Positions 24,340 through 35,350 of a stretch of DNA of 64,000 nucleotides are shown here, in pieces. The notes beneath the pieces are model-generated. The model was given only the letters and a program-made list of their open reading frames with translations, did not search any database and had not been told where the DNA came from. Source of the DNA: Solenopsis invicta (lineage: Eukaryota > Arthropoda > Insecta > Hymenoptera > Formicidae); contig NC_052671.1 in NCBI RefSeq assembly GCF_016802725.1, positions 6,015,001 through 6,079,000 of the forward strand. Direction: 5' to 3'. A program made the position numbers and the translations under genes. Position 1 is the first letter of the stretch, and each line of letters starts with the position of its first letter.

Positions 24340-25261
24340 TTATCGTAATCGGACAACGCTCTTCATACACGCGCGCGCCGGCGTCTTTTGTTTTCGACCG
24401 GTCGAAAGTACGAAAGTTTTCGTCAATAATTTCATCTCCTTACGCAAAGCCCGCGCGCGTATCGACGACAACGACGACGTCTGCACGCGTATTGTATACC
24501 GGCGCCGTCGTTTTCTCGCTCGGGACCAACCCTCGCCGCCGCTCGCCCTCTTGAGGCATCTCTCTTTTCCGGAACCGCTGCCAAGTTCGACGTCGTGCCC
24601 GCCACAACAATGCACCGAAAGTTCCATGAACTTCTGGTTCGTATACCAGCGTGCATCCTGTCCTCCCCGGTGTCGCGCGACAGTCGGCCATCTTTCAACC
24701 CATTCGTCCCCTGAAGTGTGTTTCAGCGGTTACCTGACTAGTAGCGAGAGGGAACGAAAGGTCATCGGTGTGAAGGGAACTCCGTCGACGAACGGAATTG
24801 CATGCGGCGTTAGAGTGTTCGAACGTGCCGTTAGAGTGTTCGAACGTGCCATTGTAAATCGAAGATCCCGATCGTCGCGCGCATCTGTTGATTCGCCCTA
24901 CTTTCAGATTTTTTTTTAATTAGCGAGTAATCATCCGAGATGTTTTCTTATAATCCAGTAGCGAAAAAATGAAATTCAGTATAGCAATTTTTGTTACTGA
25001 TCAAGAATCCGTGTCTGTTTCTTTCATTTCTTCTTACTTTAAGAAATAGAATCGAGTTTAAGTAAGTTTGAATAAATTATAAAACAGGTAATGGCAAATA
25101 AATTATGTGACTATTTTCAGGTTGGAATAGTTTTTATAGGAAACAAGAAATATTAAATGTGTTTTTAAATAGAAGCAGTGCCCCCGCGCTTAATCAATCC
25201 TTAATAAATCTCTTGTCACGGAAATAAATAGCTGTGTTGAGGCCATTGTTATTTTAGTAAT
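24340..25261. other. CpG-rich block with overlapping frames on both strands
   Basis: Plus-strand frame 24551-24919 (122 codons) overlaps three minus-strand frames of 83-95 codons. All are rich in Arg, Ser and Pro and show no domain. A perfect 21-bp tandem duplication at 24809-24850 lies in the plus frame without breaking it. I do not call a gene. From 24920 the sequence turns AT-rich. Confidence 0.35.
24809..24850. repeat. Perfect 21-bp tandem duplication
   Basis: The unit gttagagtgttcgaacgtg+cc occurs twice head to tail without mismatch. Its length is a multiple of three, which leaves the surrounding 122-codon frame open. Confidence 0.95.
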
Positions 25262-25471
25262 ATGCCACTCTTAATTAATTACAATGAGAGAAAAATAAAG
25301 CTAAAACAATACAACTCGGTTTACGAGCAGTCTGATTTAGTTTTCGAGACGCTCGACCGTGATGGTAAAAGAGCGGAAGCGAATCTCCTCGAGACGGAAA
25401 CAGTGGCTCTTTTCACGTCTTTCGTGAACGATGTAACGGACAAAAAATTGTACTTCGCGGTGCAAGTGTAA
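25262..25471 (+). CDS. Small orphan ORF candidate, 69 aa
   Basis: Starts ATG at 25262 and ends TAA at 25469-25471. The peptide is balanced and charged (segments such as NERKIKLKQYNSVYEQSDL and VFETLDRDGKRAEANLLET) and lacks the low-complexity bias of neighbouring chance frames. An acceptor-like 'ttattttag' sits just before the ATG, so it could be the 3' exon of a spliced gene. I recognise no domain, signal peptide or membrane segment. There is no partner exon that I can identify and no operon-like context. Chance remains the likelier explanation at this length. Confidence 0.18.
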   Translation: MPLLINYNERKIKLKQYNSVYEQSDLVFETLDRDGKRAEANLLETETVALFTSFVNDVTDKKLYFAVQV

Positions 25472-26475
25472 TAAGACTTCGAATTATGGTGCGGTTAATT
25501 CGGCGAAGGAAGACGACTCTTTTTGTCCCTTTTTGCGCTCGCCATCGTGCCTCTCACGAACCTGCCTATTGCTTCTTTTTCTCGCGACCCTTTTTTGACA
25601 CCTTTACGCTTATATGTGACTAGATTACCATCGGGTGTCTCAAAGCCCTGGAGGATTTCGTCGCGGATTCAACTTTCCTCTGCGCGCATCCGTCTTCTAA
25701 GAAAAAAAAAAAAGAAACGAACGTAAAAGAAAAAGATTCACCGTCAAATTCCCCACCTCCTCGACAGCGACCTTCTTCCTCTAACTCCCAAAACTCCCCC
25801 CCCCCCTTTCCCTGCTGTTCCAATTGCCTTCTACGCCCTAGTCTATGCTCGATCGCAAATACGATACAATTTCGACGAGAGAGAAGACGAAGGTGGAATC
25901 GAGCGGAGAATGGAGTTCGATATTTTGTCTAACGCAGCGTGGAAGCAAGAAAATCGAGTCCGATGGGAAATCGTAGTTATCGATTTCATATATTTCGACG
26001 ACAGTGACCGTTCATGGAATCATTTTTTCATACGCACTTCTCCACAACTCACGCTGATATTGCCAGTTGATTGGAGTTTGGCGCAAGTAATCGAATTGCT
26101 TTAAATATACAGCGCGATAATAACCCACATTAAATCCGATTAAGCTAAACTCAAGTATTAAGTGCAGATTTTTTGCTTTACTCTTGCATCCGTATGAGAG
26201 TACATTAAACATCTGTAGATGCACATCTGTTCAACATTTTGAAACTTTTTTATAATATTTATAAACATCCATTATTTTTCAATCATTTTACATCGTATCA
26301 CTGACATCTGTTCTCCCTAACTGAAATTGAATGGTATTAACGGTAAAATTTGATTGCGATGCATTCCGAAGCCTCTGGAGCTTGCAAATCTTAAACTTAT
26401 TTCACATCCTGCGCGTGCTTCGCTATTGTCTTCAAGATTTTATGCGCTCTCGTGTTTTATTCATGTCTTACACGG
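25472..26475. other. Unique sequence, no supported gene
   Basis: An A run and C run at about 25700-25806 and mixed unique DNA. Short frames on both strands show no domain. Confidence 0.4.
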
Positions 26476-26934
26476 TCATGGCCGCGCGCGTCGACAAGAT
26501 TGGATTTTATTTGGCGAATTGTCTGAGAGAAATTCGACGGTTCGCGAAAGCAGATAGGGTAATCTTCGTGACATCCAGGAGAAATCAAGGTAGTCACTTC
26601 CAATATATTCCTCTGGCACACGGTGATCACTCACACATTCCTGAAATCCTTTCCCTGCATGTGGGTCATGCGGTTCGCTGAGTTTCAGCCCGCCAGAATT
26701 TCCTATTCGAGTAATCGAGTTGCGCGACTGTACGGGACGGGAAATGATAATAGAAATTGATATCGCGTCTGCCGGCGAGTCTGACGACGAGAAAAAAAGA
26801 TCGATACTCCATTGAACAGAGGAACCATTTGTTTTGACAAATTTCAGCACGCGATCCATTCGCGATGCGTCAACACGAGACAAAATTAAAACTACGAGGC
26901 ATCCGCGAACAATGTAATTGCGAAACATTATCAA
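26476..26934 (-). CDS. ORF candidate, 152 aa, with a hydrophobic N-terminus
   Basis: Starts at 26934 on the minus strand and ends at 26476. The first ~23 residues (MIMFRNYIVRGCLVVLILS, then RVDA) have a basic stretch, a short hydrophobic core and small residues, loosely like a signal peptide. The rest is Ser-rich with no domain I recognise, no cysteine pattern and no repeats. A 116-codon plus-strand frame overlaps it. If real, it would be a small secreted protein, but it is more likely a chance frame in a CpG-rich block. Confidence 0.15.
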   Translation of the reverse strand: MIMFRNYIVRGCLVVLILSRVDASRMDRVLKFVKTNGSSVQWSIDLFFSSSDSPADAISISIIISRPVQSRNSITRIGNSGGLKLSEPHDPHAGKGFQECVSDHRVPEEYIGSDYLDFSWMSRRLPYLLSRTVEFLSDNSPNKIQSCRRARP

Positions 26935-28943
26935 CGACAGCCATCATTCGTTACTCCATTGAAAATACATATACTCGTGAAATTGCGTAACTAAATTCCA
27001 AGTGTAATTTATAAACTTTGTTGAAACTTCTCCCTCGGCAATCGAAGAAGCGACATCGACCGCCGTTTTCGCGGAATTCACGTACGAATGAAAATTTATC
27101 TTGTTTCGTCGTTCTTGGTTCGCAGAAATTCCGGTGCAGGTTTTCGACGATTAGTTGTTCCGCCGAGGCGAACAAGTGGCTGCCTTCGTATTTCCGTGGG
27201 CATCGTTGCGTCTGGCGGGGTGGAAATTTCCTTGTAGTTGGCATGCTAAACCGGTGTACACACAAGCGAGACGGCCAAGTGGGCCGGGAATTTAAGGTCG
27301 AATAAAGCTGCTAAACCCGACGGAATTCCGAAATCGCGTTTCCTAAGGTATAAGTGGGCGTTCGCGTTTTGCGCCGCGCGAGATAACGCGAACGCTCGTC
27401 GAAGAGTTTTCAGAAACGGTGGTTTACCGCACGCGGAGAGTGCAATTTTTGGCTTGCCAGCTCGCACGAGCGCCGCTCGCGAATAATTTTGCGAGAATCG
27501 TTGCCGATTTTCTTCACCACGCTTTCACCTCGCGTTTCCTACGTGCCGCCGTGCGCCGCGCCGCGCCGATTCGAGTCGAGTCGAGTCGAGTCAAGTCGTC
27601 CCTTCCCTTTTCGCGTAGAGCTTTGCGCCTCGGCCAAATGCGCCTGATTCCGTATGCAAAACCGCGAATATCGATGTCATGAATTTTCAGTCGGCTCCAA
27701 GCCGAAGATCATTACGGTCCAGGCCATCCAATGGTATTCTCCCGAACGTAGAGATCTACATGCCATTTCGCTCGAAATAACATGTTTTCAGGGCACCTGC
27801 AAAATCAATCGATGGCCGTCCGTGCAATTTCTACAATCCATTCCGTCCGAAATACGCATTCGCGCGTGAGAGAGGGCGAGATATTTCCACCGAATTCTAT
27901 TCCGCGCGTGTGATACATGGAAGACCAATTTGTTATACATGCACAAATCACCGAAACAATTAACGGCGAATTATGTCATAAAAGTATAATTTTCATGACA
28001 CGAATACCCTGAATGCATTGTGCGACACAATTTTCGGAAATGATGACAGTTTGGAAAATTTATGCAGTCAATGGAGAGGCAATATCATAAAGTGTCGCGC
28101 GCCACGATGCACATTTGAAACTTGGGCAAAATGCGATACGGGCCGCCTGATTTATTTCATAAGCGGCAATACGAGGCGCGCCGCGGCGCGGCGGGCGCGA
28201 CGTGCCATTGTATCGAGTTTTCAAACGAAGAAACTTGCCGCTGGTGGTAGTTCGATATAACGGCGCGAGAAGAACGGCGTTCGGCAAACGCGTTGGCGCA
28301 AGAAGGCCGGGGCACAAAGGAAAATGAATAATAGAAGGTGGTGCGGAGCATGTAGGACGCATATCGAGCGATAACAGCCGCCAACAGTGAGAGAAGCTTA
28401 TCGTTTTGAAAGTAAAACAGCGCGCGCTGAATATTGAAGGGAATTTGAATCTCATTTGAATACATCAGCATGATTGGTAAATTATTTTCTCCTGTGTAAA
28501 GTTTATATACACGGCGGTGTCTAGGAACAGCGTGCGAATAGCACCGGCGCGGCGCGGCGTCGTCCTGTATCAGTCCCTGTTAACACCGAGAGGCGCTTAA
28601 CGCCGAAATCAAGTGCCATGGCTTTGCACAAGCGCGCTTTGCGTCACCGATCTAGCGGGGGCTGGCGAATGAGTTGATATTTTGTCTCAGAATCAATTTA
28701 TACAGTATGACAACATACACGTTTGAGGAAATGCCATTTTCAATAAAAATTTCATTTTCTACATTCCCAATTGTCGAAGTGTCTCAATATTTTAAGTAAT
28801 TATGTAAAGAAAATTCCCTCCTCATCTACACAGAAGGGACAATTTCGTTGAAATAATACAGATATGAAAATAATTATGTTGGATCATAAAAATAATTATT
28901 ATCACATATATATTTCAATAAAATAATTTTTTTCGTTTCTTTC
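26935..28943. other. CpG-rich block, no supported gene
   Basis: Frames of 71-131 codons overlap on both strands throughout, without recognisable domains. GC-rich patches with GCGCCGC runs occur near 27545-27570, 28170-28200 and 28540-28560. A GAGTC pentamer repeat lies at 27572-27598. From 28690 the sequence becomes AT-rich and leads into repeat copy B. Confidence 0.35.
27572..27598. repeat. (GAGTC)n pentanucleotide repeat
   Basis: About five units, the last with one substitution (AAGTC). Confidence 0.85.
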
Positions 28944-29372
28944 AGTATAAGAAAGAAATATAAAGAAAAGTTTTTTTTAGAGTAAAAAATAAATTTGTTT
29001 AAATCAAAGAAATTTGTGTATTGTTATACGGTTAAAGAAAAGTTTCTTCAATTTAAAGAAATATTTTTACCGTTTTTTTTATTAGAATTAAAAAAACAAT
29101 TTTATTGTGTGAAACTATTTAAATGAAAGAAACATATTTTTGAAACCAGACCAACAACAAAATTATTTCTTACAAGTCTTTCACTTTTTTAAATTAAAAA
29201 ATTATTTGTTTAAATTAAACAAGTAATTGAAATAAATGATTTATTTACTTTAAAATAAGGACAATGTCATTTCTTGAAATCAAATAAATTTTTATTTTTG
29301 TCGTACGTATTTTTGCTTCAACTTAAAAAGAAACGATTCTATCAATTTAAACGTAACTTTGATGTACATGTC
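28944..29372 (+). mobile_element. Dispersed AT-rich repeat, copy B (~430 bp)
   Basis: Same family and orientation as 23006-23428. The block from 'aaatcaaagaaatttgtg' (about 29003) to 'atcaatttaaac' (about 29352) aligns with copy A with scattered substitutions and small indels. Outer ends are less clear than in copy A. No open frame is present. Confidence 0.66.
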
Positions 29373-31169
29373 ACATTTTCTACTTACAACGTATTACGAC
29401 AAAATTAGTTTCTTCGACAGAATATAATTTTGCTATTTATTTATTTCAGAAACAGCGACGCGAGGAGTTGATACCCTTTCACGAGATCATTTAATGAGAC
29501 AAGTCGAGACATCGAAGGGTGAGCGTCGACGCACGTACCCCTTCTCTCACACACGCACGGGCACATAGGAAGCACGTAAGTTTAATATCTTCGTGTACCA
29601 AAGCGCACTAACGTCGCAAGACCCCGACGAGGGCGGAGGTGAAGGCGGGAGGCAAGGAGAGCCAAGATTATTGCTTCAATATTGCCCGATGTCAGGCATC
29701 GTAGTTACGTCTACGTATCCGCTCCCCTCAAACTACCCTACGGCACCCTTCCTGTCCACGATACTCGACGTGGAACGTGCTGGTGCCGCGTATACACGTG
29801 CACGTATGCTGACGATAGTTGCACGTGTGCACTCTCGCGGCGTCGCGCTACGCCACGCCGCCCGTTATTAAACTATCTCTTACCTTATTACCAGTTGTAT
29901 CCCTATATCCTCTGCCACCCTTCCAGACAATTGCCTCCTATTTGGCTGCAAATCGGAAGTTGCTATTTACTGTAGAAGATAGAACGGATGGCTAGTAATA
30001 TATCCATTGTCGAAGTTCTCTGTAAATTAAAGAAGATTAGTATTATTATAACACGTCAGATTTTTCCGAAAAAGTCGTTTTATCCGAAAAAGAAATCTTT
30101 TTTGTATTTCAAAATTAATGAATTAATTAGATCATATATTATTATATGTTAATGTAACATAACTTATAAAATATAAAATCTAATTTATAAATTAAATCTA
30201 AAATTGTAAATTACAAGTATTCTTTTATCTGTTCTCAAATTTATTAAGCGTAATAAAAAGCTTATGTATATAAAGTTAAGTGACGGTTTTCTTAATTATT
30301 AGAGAAGCAAATAGCGGCCTAGTTTACGAACAAACATAATGTATTGGCCGTGTAGGAGAGCTGCCGTCGTGAAGATAAAGCTTCAACTTCATGGAGGCAG
30401 CTTTGCTCTTGAAATATTGTCTACGAAGAGAAACAAGAGAGCCTCGCATACCGAAAGAATTACGTATGCATGTCTCGTGAATTTCTGGATCACAACAGAA
30501 TTCCTTTATTCAAAAAACAAATACAGTACCGTACATCTTGTGCGATGGAACAAACAGTGGCGCGTCTGTGAAATTGGGATGCATCTACTATGTTAACATA
30601 TGCGACGGTTCCGAAACGTTTAATGTTTTTATAAATAAGAATGCGCAAGAAACAGGTTCAATAGACCCGTGGAAGAATAGCATATATGAATAGTCAAGAT
30701 TCGTAGAGGAAAATTTGACATTATCTTCTTTATCACAACACTCGTGTTATATTGAATTACAAAGAAATTAATAATTTTTCTAAAAAATATAGATTTCAAT
30801 TATTTAACACTATTTTATTTATTTAATATTATAATGTTAATAAGTTGGAGGTGTGGTTAATATAGCGTTTTATTCAACTTTAACGTATGTACGTTATAAA
30901 AATCCAGGTTGGATAAAGAATGGGTTGCGACTGTGATTGAATAGTCATATGGCTTCTTCCATTATGGCGGAAGAAAGGCTTCGAAATTAGATGCATTCAA
31001 TTGTTGCTCGCGCTTTCTTTTCGCAAGTTTCAATCGCCGCGCAAGAAGTACATCTTCAAAGCGAATCATGTTGGATCAATCGGCATTCACGGAAATGCGT
31101 TGATTTAGCAATCAAAGCGGGACAAGAGAAGGAGAAGGACCGACTATGCGGTCAAGAGGAGAGCGAGGA

Positions 31170-31173
<4 letters not shown>
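29373..31173. other. Unique sequence, no supported gene
   Basis: About 29450-29870 is CpG-rich with overlapping plus-strand frames of 92 and 97 codons. About 29980-30900 is AT-rich. A plus-strand frame of 85 codons (30339-30596) shows no domain. Confidence 0.4.

Positions 31174-31237
<64 letters not shown>
31174..31237. repeat. (GA)n microsatellite, ~64 bp
   Basis: About 32 GA units. Frames reading through it give poly(Arg-Glu) or poly(Ser-Leu) and are artefacts. Confidence 0.95.
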
Positions 31238-31239
<2 letters not shown>

Positions 31240-33213
31240 ATGCCCAACATACGCCATCAGTAATTACAACGGCTACAACGGAATCATTTGTTTGCGCATT
31301 GTTGCCGCAAAGCATTGTTGCACAGTGAAATGTTCCACCATCATTGTCCATCGTGCACACAGCTACATCCTTCTGCCCTCTTCCGCTATGTGTATGGTCC
31401 TTGCGGACTCAAACGCATTGTACACCCTCTCGATTTGGCCCTGTCGATGCATCTACGCAAGCATACGCACTACATATATACGTGCATACGCAATACATTC
31501 GCGCCGACTCGCGACTGCGTGAATTGTATATCGACACAAACGTTGCATCTTTCAATCTCACGCGGAACCGACTACTATGTTGTATGCATACGCTTTCGGA
31601 AATGAAACACGCGAAACGAAAAGCTGACCGATTTGTAAGTAGGTATGTCGCATTGTGCAGACGGAACGAGATGGACACGCAACAGCGGGATGGATGCACA
31701 CGCCGGATACAATGTACCGGTATGAATTAATGTGTTTACGGTAACAGACAAGTCTCCTCTGGTTATGAAAATGTGCGCATTTGGTGATATTTAGATACAA
31801 CATAATTACAGTTCCCACGTTTTAAAATTTATAATTTCCGCGAATTTCTCCTGTAATATTTATCATATTTATTAAATGTGCTCCTACATTATTTGTTGTT
31901 GATACGTATCTGTAGTTTGTTTTAATTATAATACTAATAGGGGAAATCCCTGTGCCATCTCTCTCTCTCATGCATAATATTGATACATTAATATTGAACA
32001 AAATCGTACATTACGAGTTAAATATCTATTTTATTGTTAGTCGGATTACAATATACATATATAATGCTAAGACTGATATACTTTGACTGATATAAACCGA
32101 TACTGATTCGATATACGATTTGATTTTAAACCGATCGTTTTGAACACAAATGCAATGTTTTACATTGTTAGAATAACATGGAAATAATGAAAATAAATAC
32201 ATTTTTCAAGTGAAATTATACCGTGACAATCCAGCATGATTTATGCTTATCAACTTATCAACTTATTCACTTCGAATTAGGAAAAAAAAACATATATATT
32301 TATTTATCTTTTGTAACAAAACGTCGAGCGCATTTTTAGTGGTATCGTTGATGTAACGGACACATCTATTTAAACTAGTCAGTCACTCGCGCTGATATTA
32401 ATTTCGTTCCTACCACAATGTTCGTATTGCGGTTTCACTGCCGCTAATAACGCCGCTTCCAACCAGTCACTCGTTATTTTTCTGTCAAATGCGAATTCCA
32501 ACGAGGCATATTAATTATCGAAGATGCTACCGCAGGCAAAGCAATTTCTCTCCTCCCCCCTCCCCTATCCTCTCTGGCGCGAGTCCGACGTCGGTACTGC
32601 TAGAAATGCGAGTACGTATTGGCTGCGGACTATATCGGCCGCACGTCGAATATCCGATATCATCCAATATTTCATAATGGATATCCAATATTTACGATAG
32701 TGGACAGACGCCTGCGGATGTGCGATGCAAAAAACGATACAAAGGGTAGATAGAGAGAAAAGCCGAGTACGCGGATGGAAACACGAATGGGAGTGGGAGG
32801 CAAAGTGTGAGTGCTAAAGGAAATAAGAGAGGATAGCGGAGCAAAAGTTAGAAAGGGGAGGGGGGAGAGGAAGCTCAGATTTATTTCTAGTAAATTTTCA
32901 ATCGCGATATGGTGAGATGCGCTCATTTACAAGGAATGATCGGTTCATCTTTGGCATGATCGAAAATCTGCGGTAATTATGCCACGAATGTCCGACACGA
33001 TTGGAATTATATACATCGCGCTTCTGATTTCGGAAGTACACGCATTCCGCTCAATACTCCGGCGCGTGCATAATTACATAATCGTAAATATTTGGTACGC
33101 TCAATTAGTTGACGAACGGAGATATGTAGATATAAGTGAATGATAAATATTCACATACGCCCAAGTACTCCCAATAAGCATACAAACGAACATTCCAATG
33201 CGGACATATCAAT
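31238..33213. other. Unique sequence, no supported gene
   Basis: Several overlapping frames at 31288-31818 on both strands lack domains. About 31800-32340 is AT-rich. A pyrimidine-rich patch lies at 32550-32575 and a purine-rich patch at about 32820-32875. Confidence 0.4.
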
Positions 33214-33469
33214 ATTATTACTTATACATTTCAGTGAAATCATCAATACGATCGTATTCCAAAAGGGGTAACAGAAAGTCTATTATATCAAATCTTCATA
33301 TAAATTCAATAATTAATCCGGGCGCTAAAGTATACAAATCTTATGATGTAATATTGATATTAATTATTGAATTTATATCGAGATTTTGATTTATCAGTAA
33401 TATATTATCCGTTACCCCTTTTGGAATACGATCGTATTGATGATTTCACTGAAATGTATACGTGATAAT
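33214..33469. mobile_element. 256-bp foldback element, arms ~105 bp
   Basis: The left arm 33214-33317 pairs with the right arm 33359-33469 around a 41-bp loop. The outer part is very well conserved: CATTTCAGTGAAATCATC, then AATACGATCGTATTCC and AAAAGGGGTAAC, are exactly complementary between arms. The inner 20 bp (33298-33317 with 33359-33378) is also perfect. A middle segment of about 25-30 bp differs between arms. It contains no coding sequence. It lies immediately beside the SINE-like element. Near-identity of the outer arms suggests a young insertion or ongoing conversion between arms. Confidence 0.88.
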
Positions 33470-33480
33470 TTTCTCACTCC

Positions 33481-33760
33481 AATCCTAAGCTCTGGTCAGA
33501 GCGCGGTGATCCTTCAGTGTATTTCTGTGGTGTGAGCTGTTTTACAATTCACATAGATATACTAGACCTACAGTTCAGTTTAAATGCCGATTGTAAATGG
33601 CCTAATTTAAAGAAGTTCTCGTGACAATATACTCTCGGTGGTTCGCCATTGCCTTCTGAGAGGTAGCGATCGAATAAAATCAAATGTTTCTAAACAGTCG
33701 GATTTGAACCCAGGTCTTTAGCACGAAGAGCAGACTATTTGCACTACGATCTATTTAAGT
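33481..33760 (-). mobile_element. tRNA-derived SINE-like element
   Basis: On the minus strand a B-box-like GGGTTCAAATCC (33700-33711) follows an A-box-like TAGTGCAAATAG (33735-33746) at roughly tRNA spacing. The presumed tRNA-like head is at about 33690-33755 and a non-tRNA body runs to about 33481. The T-stem and acceptor stem do not pair well, so this is not a functional tRNA gene. A (GT)n tract sits just upstream of the head and the 33214-33469 foldback lies beyond the tail. No second copy occurs in this window, so the element's limits are uncertain. An internal Pol III promoter is implied by the boxes. Confidence 0.5.
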
Positions 33761-33761
33761 G

Positions 33762-33762
<1 letters not shown>

Positions 33763-33805
<43 letters not shown>
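33763..33805. repeat. (GT)n microsatellite
   Basis: About 21 GT units beside the tRNA-like head. Confidence 0.95.
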
Positions 33806-33807
<2 letters not shown>

Positions 33808-34130
33808 CTTCGTCATGTCATAGGATCGTATCGATCTTTATGTTTTATCTGTAAAAATATATATTTCGTAACATGTGTTTTAAATAAAACATTTGTCTAG
33901 ACAAGTATAAATGACAGTACAGAGAAAAATGTATAAGAAAACGGAAAAAAATAAATAAACAGATAATTTTTTAAAATTGAACAAGTTATTTTTTTTTGTT
34001 TTTATTAAAAAAAATTATGCATATTTAAATGTTTCTTTGTACAAAAATTTGATGATTCTGAAAAAAATCTTTTAATGATTCTAAAAAAAAATCATTTGAT
34101 AGTTCTAAAAAAAACTTTAAAAATTATTAA
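33806..34130. other. AT-rich stretch with degenerate ~23-bp tandem repeats
   Basis: The unit TGATTCTRAAAAAAATC recurs about three times at 34053-34122 just outside the left end of the long-TIR element. No gene is visible. Confidence 0.5.
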
Positions 34131-35218
34131 CGAGTAAAGTTTTTCATTGGGCCTCAGATTTTAACCGCATATGGTTTTTTAAATCTATTTCGAAGGAAAA
34201 CAAAAAACCTAGAAAGATTTCCGCCTGAGAGTAAGTGGTTCGCTGTGGGCATGAGAATGAATTTTTGAGATTTTCCAGTATTTGGACCTTATTTTCCTTA
34301 TATTTCAGGTCGTAGCTCATAAATGACTGGATTGATTTTCAATTGCAGAGAAACATTTAAAAGCATCTAAAAATTATACAAAAATTATGAAAAAAAGTTA
34401 AAAAAAAATTAAAATTAAATTTTAATTGTTAATAAACTTTTATTAATACATTAATTTTTTTATTTTTTATTTTCTAATTAATTATAATGTTTCGCTGTTT
34501 TTAATTTGGTGGCATATTAAATGGATGGTCATTTAAAACTTTGAAAATAGATGAAAAAAATCACGTCAGGAAATTATATAATTAGTGCCTTACGACTAGT
34601 TGTCTATTAAATAATTTTATTATCGATTTTCAAAAAAACTTTTATAAATTATTTATTCAATGAACTCTTCACAAAAATGACAACCGTCTTGCCCTTCAAA
34701 AAACAGGTAGTTAAAGCAATAACATAGTTTACACCAAGCGCATTTTATAAAGCAAGGTTTTACTGCGCAAGATGCGCAATGGTTGTTCAAAATACAATGC
34801 GCATCGAAACAAAATAAATTGGGATCATCAAAGTAAAGAACTGATGTGTCATCGTCATCTAATCGTGAGTCTTCTAAAAAATAAAAAATAAATATAATAA
34901 TAAAAGTTTATTAACAATTAAAATTTAATTTTAATTTTTTCTTAGCTTATTCTTTTTTTTATTATTTTTGTATAATTTTTAGCTTTTAAATGTTTCTCTG
35001 CAATTGAAAATCGATCCAGTCATTCATGAGCTACAACCTGAAATATAAGGAAAATAGGGTCCATATAACGAAAAATCACAAAAATTCATTCTCATGCCCA
35101 CAGCGAACCGCTTACTCTCAGGCGGAAATTTTTCTAGGTTGTTGTTTTCCTTCGAAATAGATTCGGAAAAACTATATGCGGTTGAAACCTGAAAGGGCCC
35201 AACGGAAAGCTTTACTCG
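34131..35218 (-). mobile_element. 1088-bp DNA transposon remnant with ~320-bp terminal inverted repeats
   Basis: The left arm 34131-34447 and right arm 34896-35218 are reverse complements with moderate divergence. Both begin CGAGTAAAG at the outside and share 'tccgcctgagagtaag', 'gttcgctgtgggcatgag' and 'attttccttatatttcag'. The 448-bp interior encodes, on the minus strand, a cysteine-rich exon (34653-34873). Flanking bases do not show a clear target-site duplication: TTAA precedes the left end, TAAG follows the right. A short 'atttaaatgtttc' inverted match lies further out at about 34025 and 35270, so the true ends may be wider. The simplest reading is an internally deleted element keeping its transposase 3' exon. 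Confidence 0.82.
34653..34873 (-). pseudogene. Cysteine-rich 3' exon of an unidentified transposase (remnant)
   Basis: Reading the minus strand, a pyrimidine-rich acceptor (ttttttattttttag, ending at 34874) is followed at 34873 by two bases of a split codon. An open frame of 72 residues then runs to a TAA at 34653-34655. An acidic start (DSRLDDDDTS) leads into 11 cysteines spaced C-x4-C-x5-C-x2-C-x4-C-x3-C-x2-C-x2-C-x-C-x11-C-x2-C, with nearby histidines. This looks like a zinc-binding domain. Its position before the 3' arm fits a C-terminal cysteine-rich domain, such as those known at the C-terminus of piggyBac and some other transposases, but the spacing does not let me name a family. The frame has no internal stop. 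Upstream exons and the catalytic core are absent from the element, so it is listed as a remnant. Confidence 0.6.
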
Positions 35219-35350
35219 TAAGATAAATGTAAAGATTGACAAACTTATAACATGACGAAGATTTAATCGAAACATTTAAATTAGAGAAAAAACAAAAAAT
35301 AGCGGAACAAATAAAGAATTAGTTATTTATTTTTCTTATTATTTTGTATT

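Noticed and set aside
24340..24919. Frames of 83-122 codons on both strands
   Set aside because: Frames open on both strands across the same CpG-rich DNA are best explained by composition.
28060..28471. Minus-strand ORFs of 131 and 104 codons in different phases
   Set aside because: Overlapping phases, low-information Arg/Ser/Phe-rich peptides, no domain.
31112..31360. ORFs with poly(Arg-Glu) or poly(Ser-Leu) runs
   Set aside because: Direct read-through of the (GA)n microsatellite.
33690..33755. Possible functional tRNA gene
   Set aside because: A and B boxes are present but the acceptor and T stems do not pair properly; better explained as a SINE head.
35024..35275. 83-codon minus-strand ORF over the right arm of the long-TIR element
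   Set aside because: Runs from flanking DNA into the arm with no domain; the matching left arm does not preserve the same frame convincingly.
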